This document shows positions 7,450 through 14,813 of a DNA stretch of 64,000 nucleotides, one piece after another (the stretch's first letter is position 1; each line of letters opens with the position of its first letter). The stretch is from positions 372,001 to 436,000 of the forward strand of contig JABTUE010000004.1 of NCBI GenBank assembly GCA_015075515.1, written 5' to 3'. The notes beneath the pieces were generated by a model, which had not been told where the DNA came from, did not search any database, and saw only the letters and a list, made by a program, of their open reading frames with translations. This stretch comes from Planctomycetota bacterium (GTDB lineage Bacteria; Planctomycetota; UBA8742; UBA2392). The position numbers and the translations under genes were made by a program.

Positions 7450-9627
7450 ATGAACACGAAACTGCTGGCCGTCTGCCTGATTCTGACCTGCACCGGGGTG
7501 CTAAGTGCCCAGGCCCAGGAGCGGATTCGTTTCCAGGGGCGGTTGACCACGCCTGCGGGCGCGGCGATTACCACGGCCACCGATGTGGTGTTCCGCATGT
7601 ACAACGCGCCGACGGGCGGCACAGCCCTGTGGACGGAGAGCCATAGTGGCGGCAGCGCGGTAGGGCCGAACTCGAACGGAGTCTTTACCGTTGAGCTGGG
7701 CGGGATAACGGCGATCACGGGTGTGGACTTCAGCCAGCCGGTGTACGTGGGCATTACCGTCAGCAGCGATGCTGAAATGACCCCGCGCTATCTGCTGACC
7801 AGTTCCGCCCATGCGCACCACGCCAAGAACGCGGCCACACTGGGCGGTCTTGCGCGCACGGGCTTTGCGGAACTGACGGGCGCGACGTTTACGGGTGCCG
7901 TAACGGCCACCCAGTTCAACGGCAGTGGCGCGGGCTTGACCAGTATTCCGGCCGGGCAACTGACGGGTGTCCTGCCGGCCCTGAACGGATCGGCCCTGAC
8001 CAACGTCAACGCGGCCACACTGGGCGGCCTGGCCCGCACGGGCTTTGCGGAACTGACCGGCGCGACGTTTACCGGTGCCGTGACGGCCACCCAGTTCAAC
8101 GGCAGCGGCGCGGGTTTGACCAGCATTCCGGCCGGACAACTCACCGGAGCGCTGCCTGCCCTGAACGGCTCGGCCCTGACGAACCTGAACGCCGGCAACC
8201 TTTCCAGTGGAACGTTGCCGGACGCGCGACTGACCGGAACCTACAGTTCGGCATTGACCTTCAGCAACATCACAAGCGCTACGGTCGCCACACTCAATGT
8301 CAACGGCACACAGACGACAACGGGCGTGCAGCAGTTTGCCGATGCCGCCGGTGACAGATTCCGTGTGCCGCGCCTGGCCAGTGACCCTGCCACAGGCGTG
8401 GCCGACGGCATGGTGTATTACAACACCACGACCAACCGCATGCGCGTGCGCCGCAACGGCGTATGGGCCGACCTTGGCCCCGCCGCGGGCACGATTGTGT
8501 ACTCGGAGAACTCCAACGACACGGCCTTGCTCAGTACTGGCTACACGCGGGTTCAAAGCGCAGACGTTGAGACATTGCCCCAACTGTCGACTACCAGCGC
8601 ACCGAGCGCTCGCCACCGGTTCTCTGCAGTATGGACGGGCTCACGGATGCTGGTTTGGGGCGGAGTTGACTCCGGTTACCTGATCACGGGCGGCAGTTAC
8701 GACCCGACCACGGACACCTGGACGACCATCAGTACCACCGGCGCGCCGAGCGCGCGCGGCTACCACACTGCGGTGTGGACAGGCTCACGGATGCTGGTCT
8801 GGGGCGGTTGGAACGGCAGCTCCTCCCTGAACACGGGTGGCAGTTACGACCCGACCACGGACACTTGGACGGCCCTCAGTATCACCGGCGCGCCCAGCGG
8901 GCGCCTCTACCACACCGCCGTGTGGACCGGCTCACGGATGCTGGTCTGGGGCGGTTATAGTGCCAGCTACCTGAATACGGGCGGCAGCTACGACCCCACC
9001 ACGGACACTTGGACGGTCATCACCACCACCGGCGCGCCAAGTGCGCGGTACGGGCATACGGCTGTGTGGGCTGGTTCGCGCATGCTGGTCTGGGGCGGGT
9101 GGGATGGTAGTAGTTATTTGAACACCGGCGGCAGTTACGACGCGACCACAAACACTTGGACGGCTATCACGACTACCGGCGCACCGAGCGGGCGCGAAGG
9201 TCACACAGCAGTATCGATCGGGTCGAGTATGCTGGTCTGGGGCGGATACGGTGGCGGCAACTTGGACACGGGCGCGATCTACTCCACAGTCTTCGGGACA
9301 TGGACAGCCATGTCAACGGCAGGCGCTCCTGGCGCGCGCAGCAATCATGCGGCCGTGTGGACAGGCACACACATGTTGGTCTGGGGTGGTCTAGGTGGGG
9401 TATATCTGAGAACGGGTGGGAGTTACCACCTGGCCTCGGACACGTGGACAGCGACGACAATTACGAATGCTCCGAGTGCTCGCTCCAGTATCATTGGTCT
9501 TTGGACCGGTTCGCAGATGCTGGTTTGGGGCGGTTACGACGGCAACCCCATAAACACGGGCGGCCGGTATGAACCTTTCAATGACCGATGGACCGGCAAG
9601 ACGCTCTACGCCTACCGCGCGCCGTAA
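7450..9627 (+). CDS. Secreted kelch-repeat protein with collar-like N-terminal domain
   Basis: 725 residues after a GGAG ribosome binding site, with a Sec signal peptide (cleavage expected near SAQAQ). Residues about 25-125 (IRFQGRLTTPAGAAITTATD and a later VYVGITVSSDAEMTPRYLLT) match a domain I know from bacterial surface and tail-fibre-like proteins. Then come two nearly identical 60-residue units ending NGSALTN. From about residue 375 there are seven kelch-type repeats of 48-49 residues, each with SGRL/ARxxHTAVWTGSRMLVWGG and GGSYDPTTDTWT, which should form a beta-propeller. No enzyme motif is seen. It lies between the TPR lipoprotein and the Cys/TM-tailed protein in the export locus, so a surface-display role is plausible. 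Confidence 0.85.
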   Translation: MNTKLLAVCLILTCTGVLSAQAQERIRFQGRLTTPAGAAITTATDVVFRMYNAPTGGTALWTESHSGGSAVGPNSNGVFTVELGGITAITGVDFSQPVYVGITVSSDAEMTPRYLLTSSAHAHHAKNAATLGGLARTGFAELTGATFTGAVTATQFNGSGAGLTSIPAGQLTGVLPALNGSALTNVNAATLGGLARTGFAELTGATFTGAVTATQFNGSGAGLTSIPAGQLTGALPALNGSALTNLNAGNLSSGTLPDARLTGTYSSALTFSNITSATVATLNVNGTQTTTGVQQFADAAGDRFRVPRLASDPATGVADGMVYYNTTTNRMRVRRNGVWADLGPAAGTIVYSENSNDTALLSTGYTRVQSADVETLPQLSTTSAPSARHRFSAVWTGSRMLVWGGVDSGYLITGGSYDPTTDTWTTISTTGAPSARGYHTAVWTGSRMLVWGGWNGSSSLNTGGSYDPTTDTWTALSITGAPSGRLYHTAVWTGSRMLVWGGYSASYLNTGGSYDPTTDTWTVITTTGAPSARYGHTAVWAGSRMLVWGGWDGSSYLNTGGSYDATTNTWTAITTTGAPSGREGHTAVSIGSSMLVWGGYGGGNLDTGAIYSTVFGTWTAMSTAGAPGARSNHAAVWTGTHMLVWGGLGGVYLRTGGSYHLASDTWTATTITNAPSARSSIIGLWTGSQMLVWGGYDGNPINTGGRYEPFNDRWTGKTLYAYRAP
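7831..8190 (+). repeat. Two 180-bp tandem repeats inside the kelch protein gene
   Basis: The unit starting GCGGCCACACTGGGCGG at 7831 recurs at 8011 with a few synonymous or near-synonymous changes. It encodes a 60-residue repeat (NAATLGGLARTGFAELTGAT and following). The two copies are far more alike than the downstream kelch repeats, which suggests a recent duplication. Confidence 0.85.
8580..9600 (+). repeat. Seven 144-147 bp kelch repeats
   Basis: Copies of the sequence around TGGACNGGCTCACGGATGCT occur at 8632, 8776, 8923, 9067, 9214, 9358 and 9502. They give a regular period of 144 or 147 bases (48-49 codons). Repeats 2-4 are most alike and the last three are more diverged. Confidence 0.8.
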
Positions 9628-9636
9628 GGAAAAAAC

Positions 9637-10875
9637 ATGAACACGCGAACCATCCTGTCCTACGCTGCGGTACCTGCCATGCTGCTCGGTCTTGCCGTGG
9701 TCTACGTGTCAGCCAGCTCGTCCAGCACGAACTACCGGCTGGAAGAAGCCTCCACGCCGGGCACGGCACGCAACACCTTTTCCACGAACTTCCGCGTGGT
9801 CGGCACCGCGCCCGAATCCGTGGCCGGGGCCGTAGGCGTTTCCGCCAACTTCCGCCTGAACCTGGATCTGGTGCCCGAAAGCTATCTGCCCGACGACCTC
9901 ACGCCGCCGGTCATCACCGCCGGGCCGACCGTGATTTACCTGGCCAACAACCGCGCGCTGATTGAATGGACCACCGACGAACTGGCCACCGGCGTGGTGG
10001 ACTACGGCCTTACCGTGGCCTACGGGAGCCAGGCCAGCCACACCGGCTTTGAGACGCTGCACCAGGTTCTGGTCACGGGCCTGACGGCGGGCACGCTGTA
10101 CAACTTTCGCGTGAACTCGACGGATCCGTACCTGAACGGCCCCACGCAGTCGGCCAACGCCACGTTCACGACACTGGCCGCGCCCGACACCGCACCGCCG
10201 GGCGTAACGCCGACAGTGAGCTTTCCGGCCGTGACCGTGGCGCAGATTGACTTCACCACCAGCGAGGCCGCCAGCACCGTGCTGCGCCACGGCCCCACGG
10301 CAGCCCTTGGCACGGATCTCGATGATCCCGCGTTTCGCACCAGCCACAGCCGCACGATCAGCGGCCTGGCAGCCGGTGCCACACACTTCTACGCCATTGA
10401 TGCCACGGATCCCTCGGGCAACACGAACACGGGCACGGCTACGTCGTTCACCTTGCCGGCGGCTGTGGCGATTACGACCACTACACTGCCCGGTGCAACC
10501 GTGGGCCAGACCTACAGCCAGTTTGTGGCGGCCACGGGCGGCGTAGGGACAGTAACGTTCAGCATCACCAGTGGCGCTCTGCCCGCCGGCCTGAGCCTGA
10601 ACGCCGCCACGGGCGAGATCAGCGGCACGCCCACGGCCGGTGGCGCAGCCGGGTTTTCGGTTCGCGCCGTGGATTCCGGCACCCCGGCATCAGAGGCCAC
10701 CCAGGCCTTTGCGATCAATGTCAGCACGGGTGATGGAGGCGGCGGTGGTGGTGGTGGCGGAGGCGGCAGTGACGGCGGATGCAGCACCGGTGTCGCGTCT
10801 TCGTACTGGTTGCTGCTGTTGCTGGGTGTTGCGGCCCTGTGGTTGGTACGGGTTGTTCCCGCGCGTCGCGAATGA
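9637..10875 (+). CDS. Secreted fibronectin-III/Ig-like protein with Gly-rich, Cys, TM, Arg C-terminal sorting-type tail
   Basis: 412 residues. An N-terminal signal segment (ILSYAAVPAMLLGLAVVYV) is followed by two fibronectin type III-like domains (about 90-175 and 185-275). Next is a putative Ig domain (about 275-360, with LPAGLSLNAATGEISGTP typical of the He_PIG family). The C-terminus has a run of eleven glycines, then SDGGCSTG with Cys382, a hydrophobic helix YWLLLLLGVAALWLV and a basic end (VVPARRE). This order (flexible linker, signature Cys, TM, positive tail) is that of CTERM protein-sorting signals such as MYXO-CTERM or Synerg-CTERM. I cannot assign it to a named class. Its stop overlaps the ATG of permease 2 (ATGA), tying it to the ABC exporter. 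Confidence 0.85.
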   Translation: MNTRTILSYAAVPAMLLGLAVVYVSASSSSTNYRLEEASTPGTARNTFSTNFRVVGTAPESVAGAVGVSANFRLNLDLVPESYLPDDLTPPVITAGPTVIYLANNRALIEWTTDELATGVVDYGLTVAYGSQASHTGFETLHQVLVTGLTAGTLYNFRVNSTDPYLNGPTQSANATFTTLAAPDTAPPGVTPTVSFPAVTVAQIDFTTSEAASTVLRHGPTAALGTDLDDPAFRTSHSRTISGLAAGATHFYAIDATDPSGNTNTGTATSFTLPAAVAITTTTLPGATVGQTYSQFVAATGGVGTVTFSITSGALPAGLSLNAATGEISGTPTAGGAAGFSVRAVDSGTPASEATQAFAINVSTGDGGGGGGGGGGGSDGGCSTGVASSYWLLLLLGVAALWLVRVVPARRE

Positions 10876-12143
10876 CGCAGGGTGCGGCGGCGGTGGCGCA
10901 TGCTCTGGTGCTGCTGGCGCGGCGCCAGTTGACACACGATCTGTTCCGAACGGCCGTCAGTGTGGCGGCCGTTGCCGTTGGCGTGGTGATTGTCGTGGCG
11001 GTCAACGCCGTGATGAGCGGCTTTGACACCACGTTTGTGGATCGCACGGTCAGCATCAACCCGCATGTCGAAGTATTCGACGACGCGCCCGTGACCGGTG
11101 AACTGCCGGGGTTGTTCAGCACTTCGGCCGGCGGAATTGTCACCGTGGAATCCGACCGGCCCCGCGCCCGCCCGGCGCGTGTGGACAGCCCGGCCGAAAT
11201 GCTGGTGGCCGTGCGCGCCATGCCCGAGGTGGCGGCCGTGGCCCCGGCAGCCGCGGGGGTGGCACTGGTAAGCCTTGGCAATCTGGAAAGCGGCTGCGAC
11301 CTGATCGGGATTGACCCGATCCTGCAGGAATCCGTTGTCAGCATCGAACAGGACCTTGTCGCCGGCAGCCTGAACGATCTGGCGCGCGGCCAGGCCGTGA
11401 TCCTGGGCGAGCAACTGGCCCAGCGCATCGGCGCGCGCCTGCACGACCGTGTCAGCGTACAGGCCGGGTTGCAAGGCCGGACGGTGCTGCGGGTGGTGGG
11501 GGTGCTGCGTACCGGCATCAGTCTTGTGGACCAGCGCCGTGCCTACACGCACCTTTCAGACGCGCAGCGGCTGTTCGGTCTTGGCGCGCAGATTAACCGG
11601 CTGGCGGTGCGCCTGCATGACCGCGACAACGCGCGCGCCGTGGCCGCGACGCTGGAACAACTGACGCGTCGGCGCGCCGTGGGCTGGCCTGACGCGAATA
11701 CGCATGTGCTGTCACTGCTGGAAACAAACAAGCTGTTGACGGCGATTGTCAGTGTGGGCGTGCTGGTGGTGGCGGCGGTGGGTATTCTTAATGTCTTGAT
11801 GATGCTGGTGCTGGAAAAGACACCCTCGATCGCGCTGCTGAAGGCCGCGGGATACCGGCGCGGGCATATTGTGGCGGCGTTTGTGCTGCAGGGCGCGGCG
11901 CTGGGAGGGCTTGGGGTCGTGGCGGGGTGCGCGCTGGGGTACCATGTGGTTGAGGCGCTGGGGCGCGTGCCGATTCCGAGGCTGGCGATGCTGGAAACCG
12001 ACACACTGCTGGTGAACAATCTGGCGCGGCACTATGTGCTGGCGGGCGGCGTGGCGCTGCTGGTGTCAGTGGCGGCGTCGGTTCTGCCGGCGTGGCGCGC
12101 CGGGGCGCTGGACCCGGTGGCGGTGCTGCGGGGGCGGAACTGA
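10872..12143 (+). CDS. FtsX/MacB/LolC-type ABC transporter permease 2
   Basis: 423 residues. The ATG at 10872 overlaps the stop of the preceding gene; the longer frame from 10779 lies within that gene. It has the four-helix FtsX architecture. TM1 is RTAVSVAAVAVGVVIVVAVN, a periplasmic domain follows, and helices 2-4 start at about residue 275 (SVGVLVVAAVGILNVLMMLV). The LLKAAGYRRGHI coupling region and the C-terminal PAWRAGALDPVAVLRGRN are typical. It is homologous to the permease at 5298-6557 but distinctly diverged. It is coupled to the ATPase gene by a one-base overlap (TGATG). Confidence 0.9.
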   Translation: MTQGAAAVAHALVLLARRQLTHDLFRTAVSVAAVAVGVVIVVAVNAVMSGFDTTFVDRTVSINPHVEVFDDAPVTGELPGLFSTSAGGIVTVESDRPRARPARVDSPAEMLVAVRAMPEVAAVAPAAAGVALVSLGNLESGCDLIGIDPILQESVVSIEQDLVAGSLNDLARGQAVILGEQLAQRIGARLHDRVSVQAGLQGRTVLRVVGVLRTGISLVDQRRAYTHLSDAQRLFGLGAQINRLAVRLHDRDNARAVAATLEQLTRRRAVGWPDANTHVLSLLETNKLLTAIVSVGVLVVAAVGILNVLMMLVLEKTPSIALLKAAGYRRGHIVAAFVLQGAALGGLGVVAGCALGYHVVEALGRVPIPRLAMLETDTLLVNNLARHYVLAGGVALLVSVAASVLPAWRAGALDPVAVLRGRN

Positions 12144-12883
12144 TGCGCGAGCGCGGCCGGGTTGTGCTGGAACTTGAAAATCTTACCCGTGATCTGGGCG
12201 AGGGCGAGGCGCGCACGCAGGTGCTCAAGGGCCTGAATCTGAAGATCACCCAGGGCGAGTTCTGCGCGATTGTGGGGCCAAGCGGCAGCGGCAAGTCCAC
12301 GCTGATGTACCTGATCGGCGCGCTGGACCGACCCGGCGGCGGGCGGGTGCTGATTGACGGCGCCGACACGGCGACCCTGGCCGATGCCGCGCTGGCCGAT
12401 CTGCGCAACCGTAAACTGGGGTTTATCTTTCAGTTTCACTATCTGCTGCCTGAGTTCAGCGCGCTGGAAAACGTGATGATGCCGATGTTCCGCCTGGGCA
12501 CGCCGCCGGCGGTGGCGGCGCAACGGGCGCGTGAACTGCTGGGTGAGCTGGGGCTGGCCGACAAGACGCACCGCATTCCGTCGCGGCTGTCGGGTGGCGA
12601 ACAGCAGCGGGTGGCGATCGCGCGGGCACTGGCCAACGAGCCGCTGGTGGTGCTGGGTGATGAGCCCACGGGAAATCTGGATACCCACAACGCGGACAAC
12701 GTTTTCGCAATTTTCGAAAAGCTGGTAAAAGAGCGCCATCAAACGATCGTGGTCGTGACCCACGATCTGGACATGGCGGCGCGGACAGACCGCATCATCC
12801 GCATTGTGGACGGCCGGATCGTGGACGACGGCCCCAGCGGCGAAGTACTACAGCGCCATCGCGCAGGCAGCGCCCCGGCATGA
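12143..12883 (+). CDS. LolD/MacB-type ABC transporter ATPase
   Basis: 246 residues. Walker A is GPSGSGKST (residues 45-53), the ABC signature is LSGGEQQRVAIARAL and Walker B is VVLGDEPTGNLD, followed by the switch histidine in VVVTHD. The EPTGNLDTHN and RTDRIIRIVDGRI patterns place it in the LolD/MacB/FtsE subfamily, which drives mechanotransmission exporters rather than classical pumps. The start ATG overlaps the permease stop by one base, and its own stop overlaps the next gene. It should energise the two FtsX-type permeases with the adaptor at 4054-5301. Lipoprotein release and efflux are both possible jobs. Confidence 0.93.
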   Translation: MRERGRVVLELENLTRDLGEGEARTQVLKGLNLKITQGEFCAIVGPSGSGKSTLMYLIGALDRPGGGRVLIDGADTATLADAALADLRNRKLGFIFQFHYLLPEFSALENVMMPMFRLGTPPAVAAQRARELLGELGLADKTHRIPSRLSGGEQQRVAIARALANEPLVVLGDEPTGNLDTHNADNVFAIFEKLVKERHQTIVVVTHDLDMAARTDRIIRIVDGRIVDDGPSGEVLQRHRAGSAPA

Positions 12884-14811
12884 ACGAGCCGCAAAAGCCC
12901 CAGAATACGCCGCCCGACGAAAGCGTTGTTCGCAAGGCCGTAAACCCGTCCGGCGCCGGTTCGGAATTCGAGACGCGCGAACTGCCGATTCTGGCCGATA
13001 TTCCTGCCGACGAAAGCGTGGTGCGGGTGATCGTGGACAGCGCTGCGCCGGGCTCGGGTGACCCCACGCGCGTGATGCCGCGCGACGAGTTCGAAAGCAC
13101 CGAACGCCGTGTGGCCGATGCCGGACGCCCGGGTTCGGATCTGCCGACAGGCTATTTCCGGCGCGAAGATTTTGACGACCTGGAAACACGCGAGGTGCCG
13201 GCGCTCAAGGACGAATGGCGGCAGAATGCCGACGCCGCCGCGGCCGCCACGGGCCAGGGCGCCGAAGTGGTGGGCGAGTGGGGGCCTCCGCCGGGCCAGG
13301 CCCCGGCGACCTCGGCCGGCGCGACCACGACCTTTCCGGTGGAGGAACCGGCCCCGGTCAAGCCTGTCTACGATGCCGCGCGCCGGGCCCAGGCCGCGTG
13401 GGCGGCCTTGCGCTTTGAACAGCGCCTGCCGAAGCTTGACGCGCTGCGCGCCGAACTGGTGATCCAGCGCAATGACTATGTTCCGGCACTGGCCACGGCG
13501 ATCGGGCGGCCGATGGTCGAGGCGTTGTGCGGCGAATATCTGCCGGTGCTGGAGGCGCTGCGATCACTGCCGGACGTATTGCCGCAATTGCTGTTCGACC
13601 AGCACGGCTCTACCGCGCCGTTTACGGCCCAGGGCGCGCGGGCGCTGGTGCGCAACATTCCGTGGGGTGTGGTGGTGATCTTTACGCCCTCGGACGCGCC
13701 GTTTGCGCTGCCGCTGGTGCTGGCCTGTGACGCGCTGGCGGCCGGAAATGCCGTTGTGCTTTGCCCCGGCGAACGTCACCCGCGCGTGACCGAAAACATC
13801 CGCAAACTGTTTGTGCGCGCCGGTTTTCCGGACGGACTGGTGCAGGTTATGGGCGGCCAGTGGCGCGACCGGCGCGGCCTGCTGGACGGCGGGCCTGATC
13901 TGGTTGTGTTTGAAGGCGACACCGCCCAGGCCGAGCACATCGCCCGGGCCGGGGCCGAGCACGGTTTTGGCGTGCGAATCGGCCGCGTGACCAAGGAAAT
14001 CCTGGCTGTTTTGCCGGGGTGCGACGTGGGCGCGGCGGTGGCGGGCACGCTTTGGGCGGCCTATGCAGGCGGCGGATTCGCGCGCGGCCGTGTCGAGCGC
14101 GTGGTGCTGCACACGTCATTGTACGACGAGTTCCGCATGCGCTTCATGGACGGTCTGCGCACGCTCAACAGCCATCACGCGCAGCTGGCGGAGATTGCCG
14201 ATTCGCTGAACCAGGCCCGGTTCCAGAAACTGATGTCCGACGCCGTTGAAAAGGGCGCGCGCGTAACCTGGCCCGCGGGCGAACAGCCGGGCCGCTGGAT
14301 TCACTGGAAGGGCGGCGTGATTGAAAATCTGCCCGACCGCGCCCTGGCCAGCCTTGAGCGCATTGAGGGCCCGGCCTGCGCGCTGTACCGCGCCGAAGAC
14401 GTGGTGGCCGAAACGCTGCGTCTGCACCGGCTCAGCCCGGCGGCCACGGTTTCGGTCATGGGCACGCCGTCGCGCGAGGCCCGCGCCGCGCTGGAGCAAC
14501 TGCCCGTGGCGCGCGTCAGCCTCGGCGAACCCGTGATTAACGGCGGGGCCTTTGCCGGTGGCGGGGCCGATGGGTTGAACCTGCCACGCGCCGGCGCCGG
14601 GCCGCGCATGATGCTGCGGCCGCAGGTGCTGCACGAATCCGGCACCGACCCGGCACGCATAAGCTGGTTTCCCTACACCGACGACAAGGCCTACGCGATC
14701 ATGGACGCAATCGAGGCCGAATACCACACCGACCGCGCGCGGCGGATCAAGGCGCGGTTGCGGCTGGGGCTTAACGGCCACAAGCGTCGGCTGCTGCGCG
14801 GCGAAGAATAG
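12880..14811 (+). CDS. Aldehyde dehydrogenase-like protein lacking catalytic Cys and Glu, with acidic repeat N-terminus
   Basis: 643 residues, co-translated with the ATPase gene (ATGA). The first ~160 residues are low-complexity and acidic, with short repeats (DESVVRKAV/DESVVRVIV and FETRELP/LETREVP), and are probably disordered. From about 165 the sequence follows the aldehyde dehydrogenase superfamily: AQAAWAALRFEQRLPKLDAL, then IPWGVVVIFTPSDAPFALPL and LAAGNAVVLCPGE for the nucleotide-binding part. The active-site loop, normally GQxCxA, reads AGGGFARGRV (residues 396-405) without any cysteine. The LELGGK segment with the general base Glu reads GRVTK (368-372). Both catalytic residues are therefore absent, so I infer a non-catalytic scaffold or binding protein. 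It ends 2 bases before the convergent NodU-type gene. Confidence 0.8.
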   Translation: MNEPQKPQNTPPDESVVRKAVNPSGAGSEFETRELPILADIPADESVVRVIVDSAAPGSGDPTRVMPRDEFESTERRVADAGRPGSDLPTGYFRREDFDDLETREVPALKDEWRQNADAAAAATGQGAEVVGEWGPPPGQAPATSAGATTTFPVEEPAPVKPVYDAARRAQAAWAALRFEQRLPKLDALRAELVIQRNDYVPALATAIGRPMVEALCGEYLPVLEALRSLPDVLPQLLFDQHGSTAPFTAQGARALVRNIPWGVVVIFTPSDAPFALPLVLACDALAAGNAVVLCPGERHPRVTENIRKLFVRAGFPDGLVQVMGGQWRDRRGLLDGGPDLVVFEGDTAQAEHIARAGAEHGFGVRIGRVTKEILAVLPGCDVGAAVAGTLWAAYAGGGFARGRVERVVLHTSLYDEFRMRFMDGLRTLNSHHAQLAEIADSLNQARFQKLMSDAVEKGARVTWPAGEQPGRWIHWKGGVIENLPDRALASLERIEGPACALYRAEDVVAETLRLHRLSPAATVSVMGTPSREARAALEQLPVARVSLGEPVINGGAFAGGGADGLNLPRAGAGPRMMLRPQVLHESGTDPARISWFPYTDDKAYAIMDAIEAEYHTDRARRIKARLRLGLNGHKRRLLRGEE

Positions 14812-14813
14812 CG

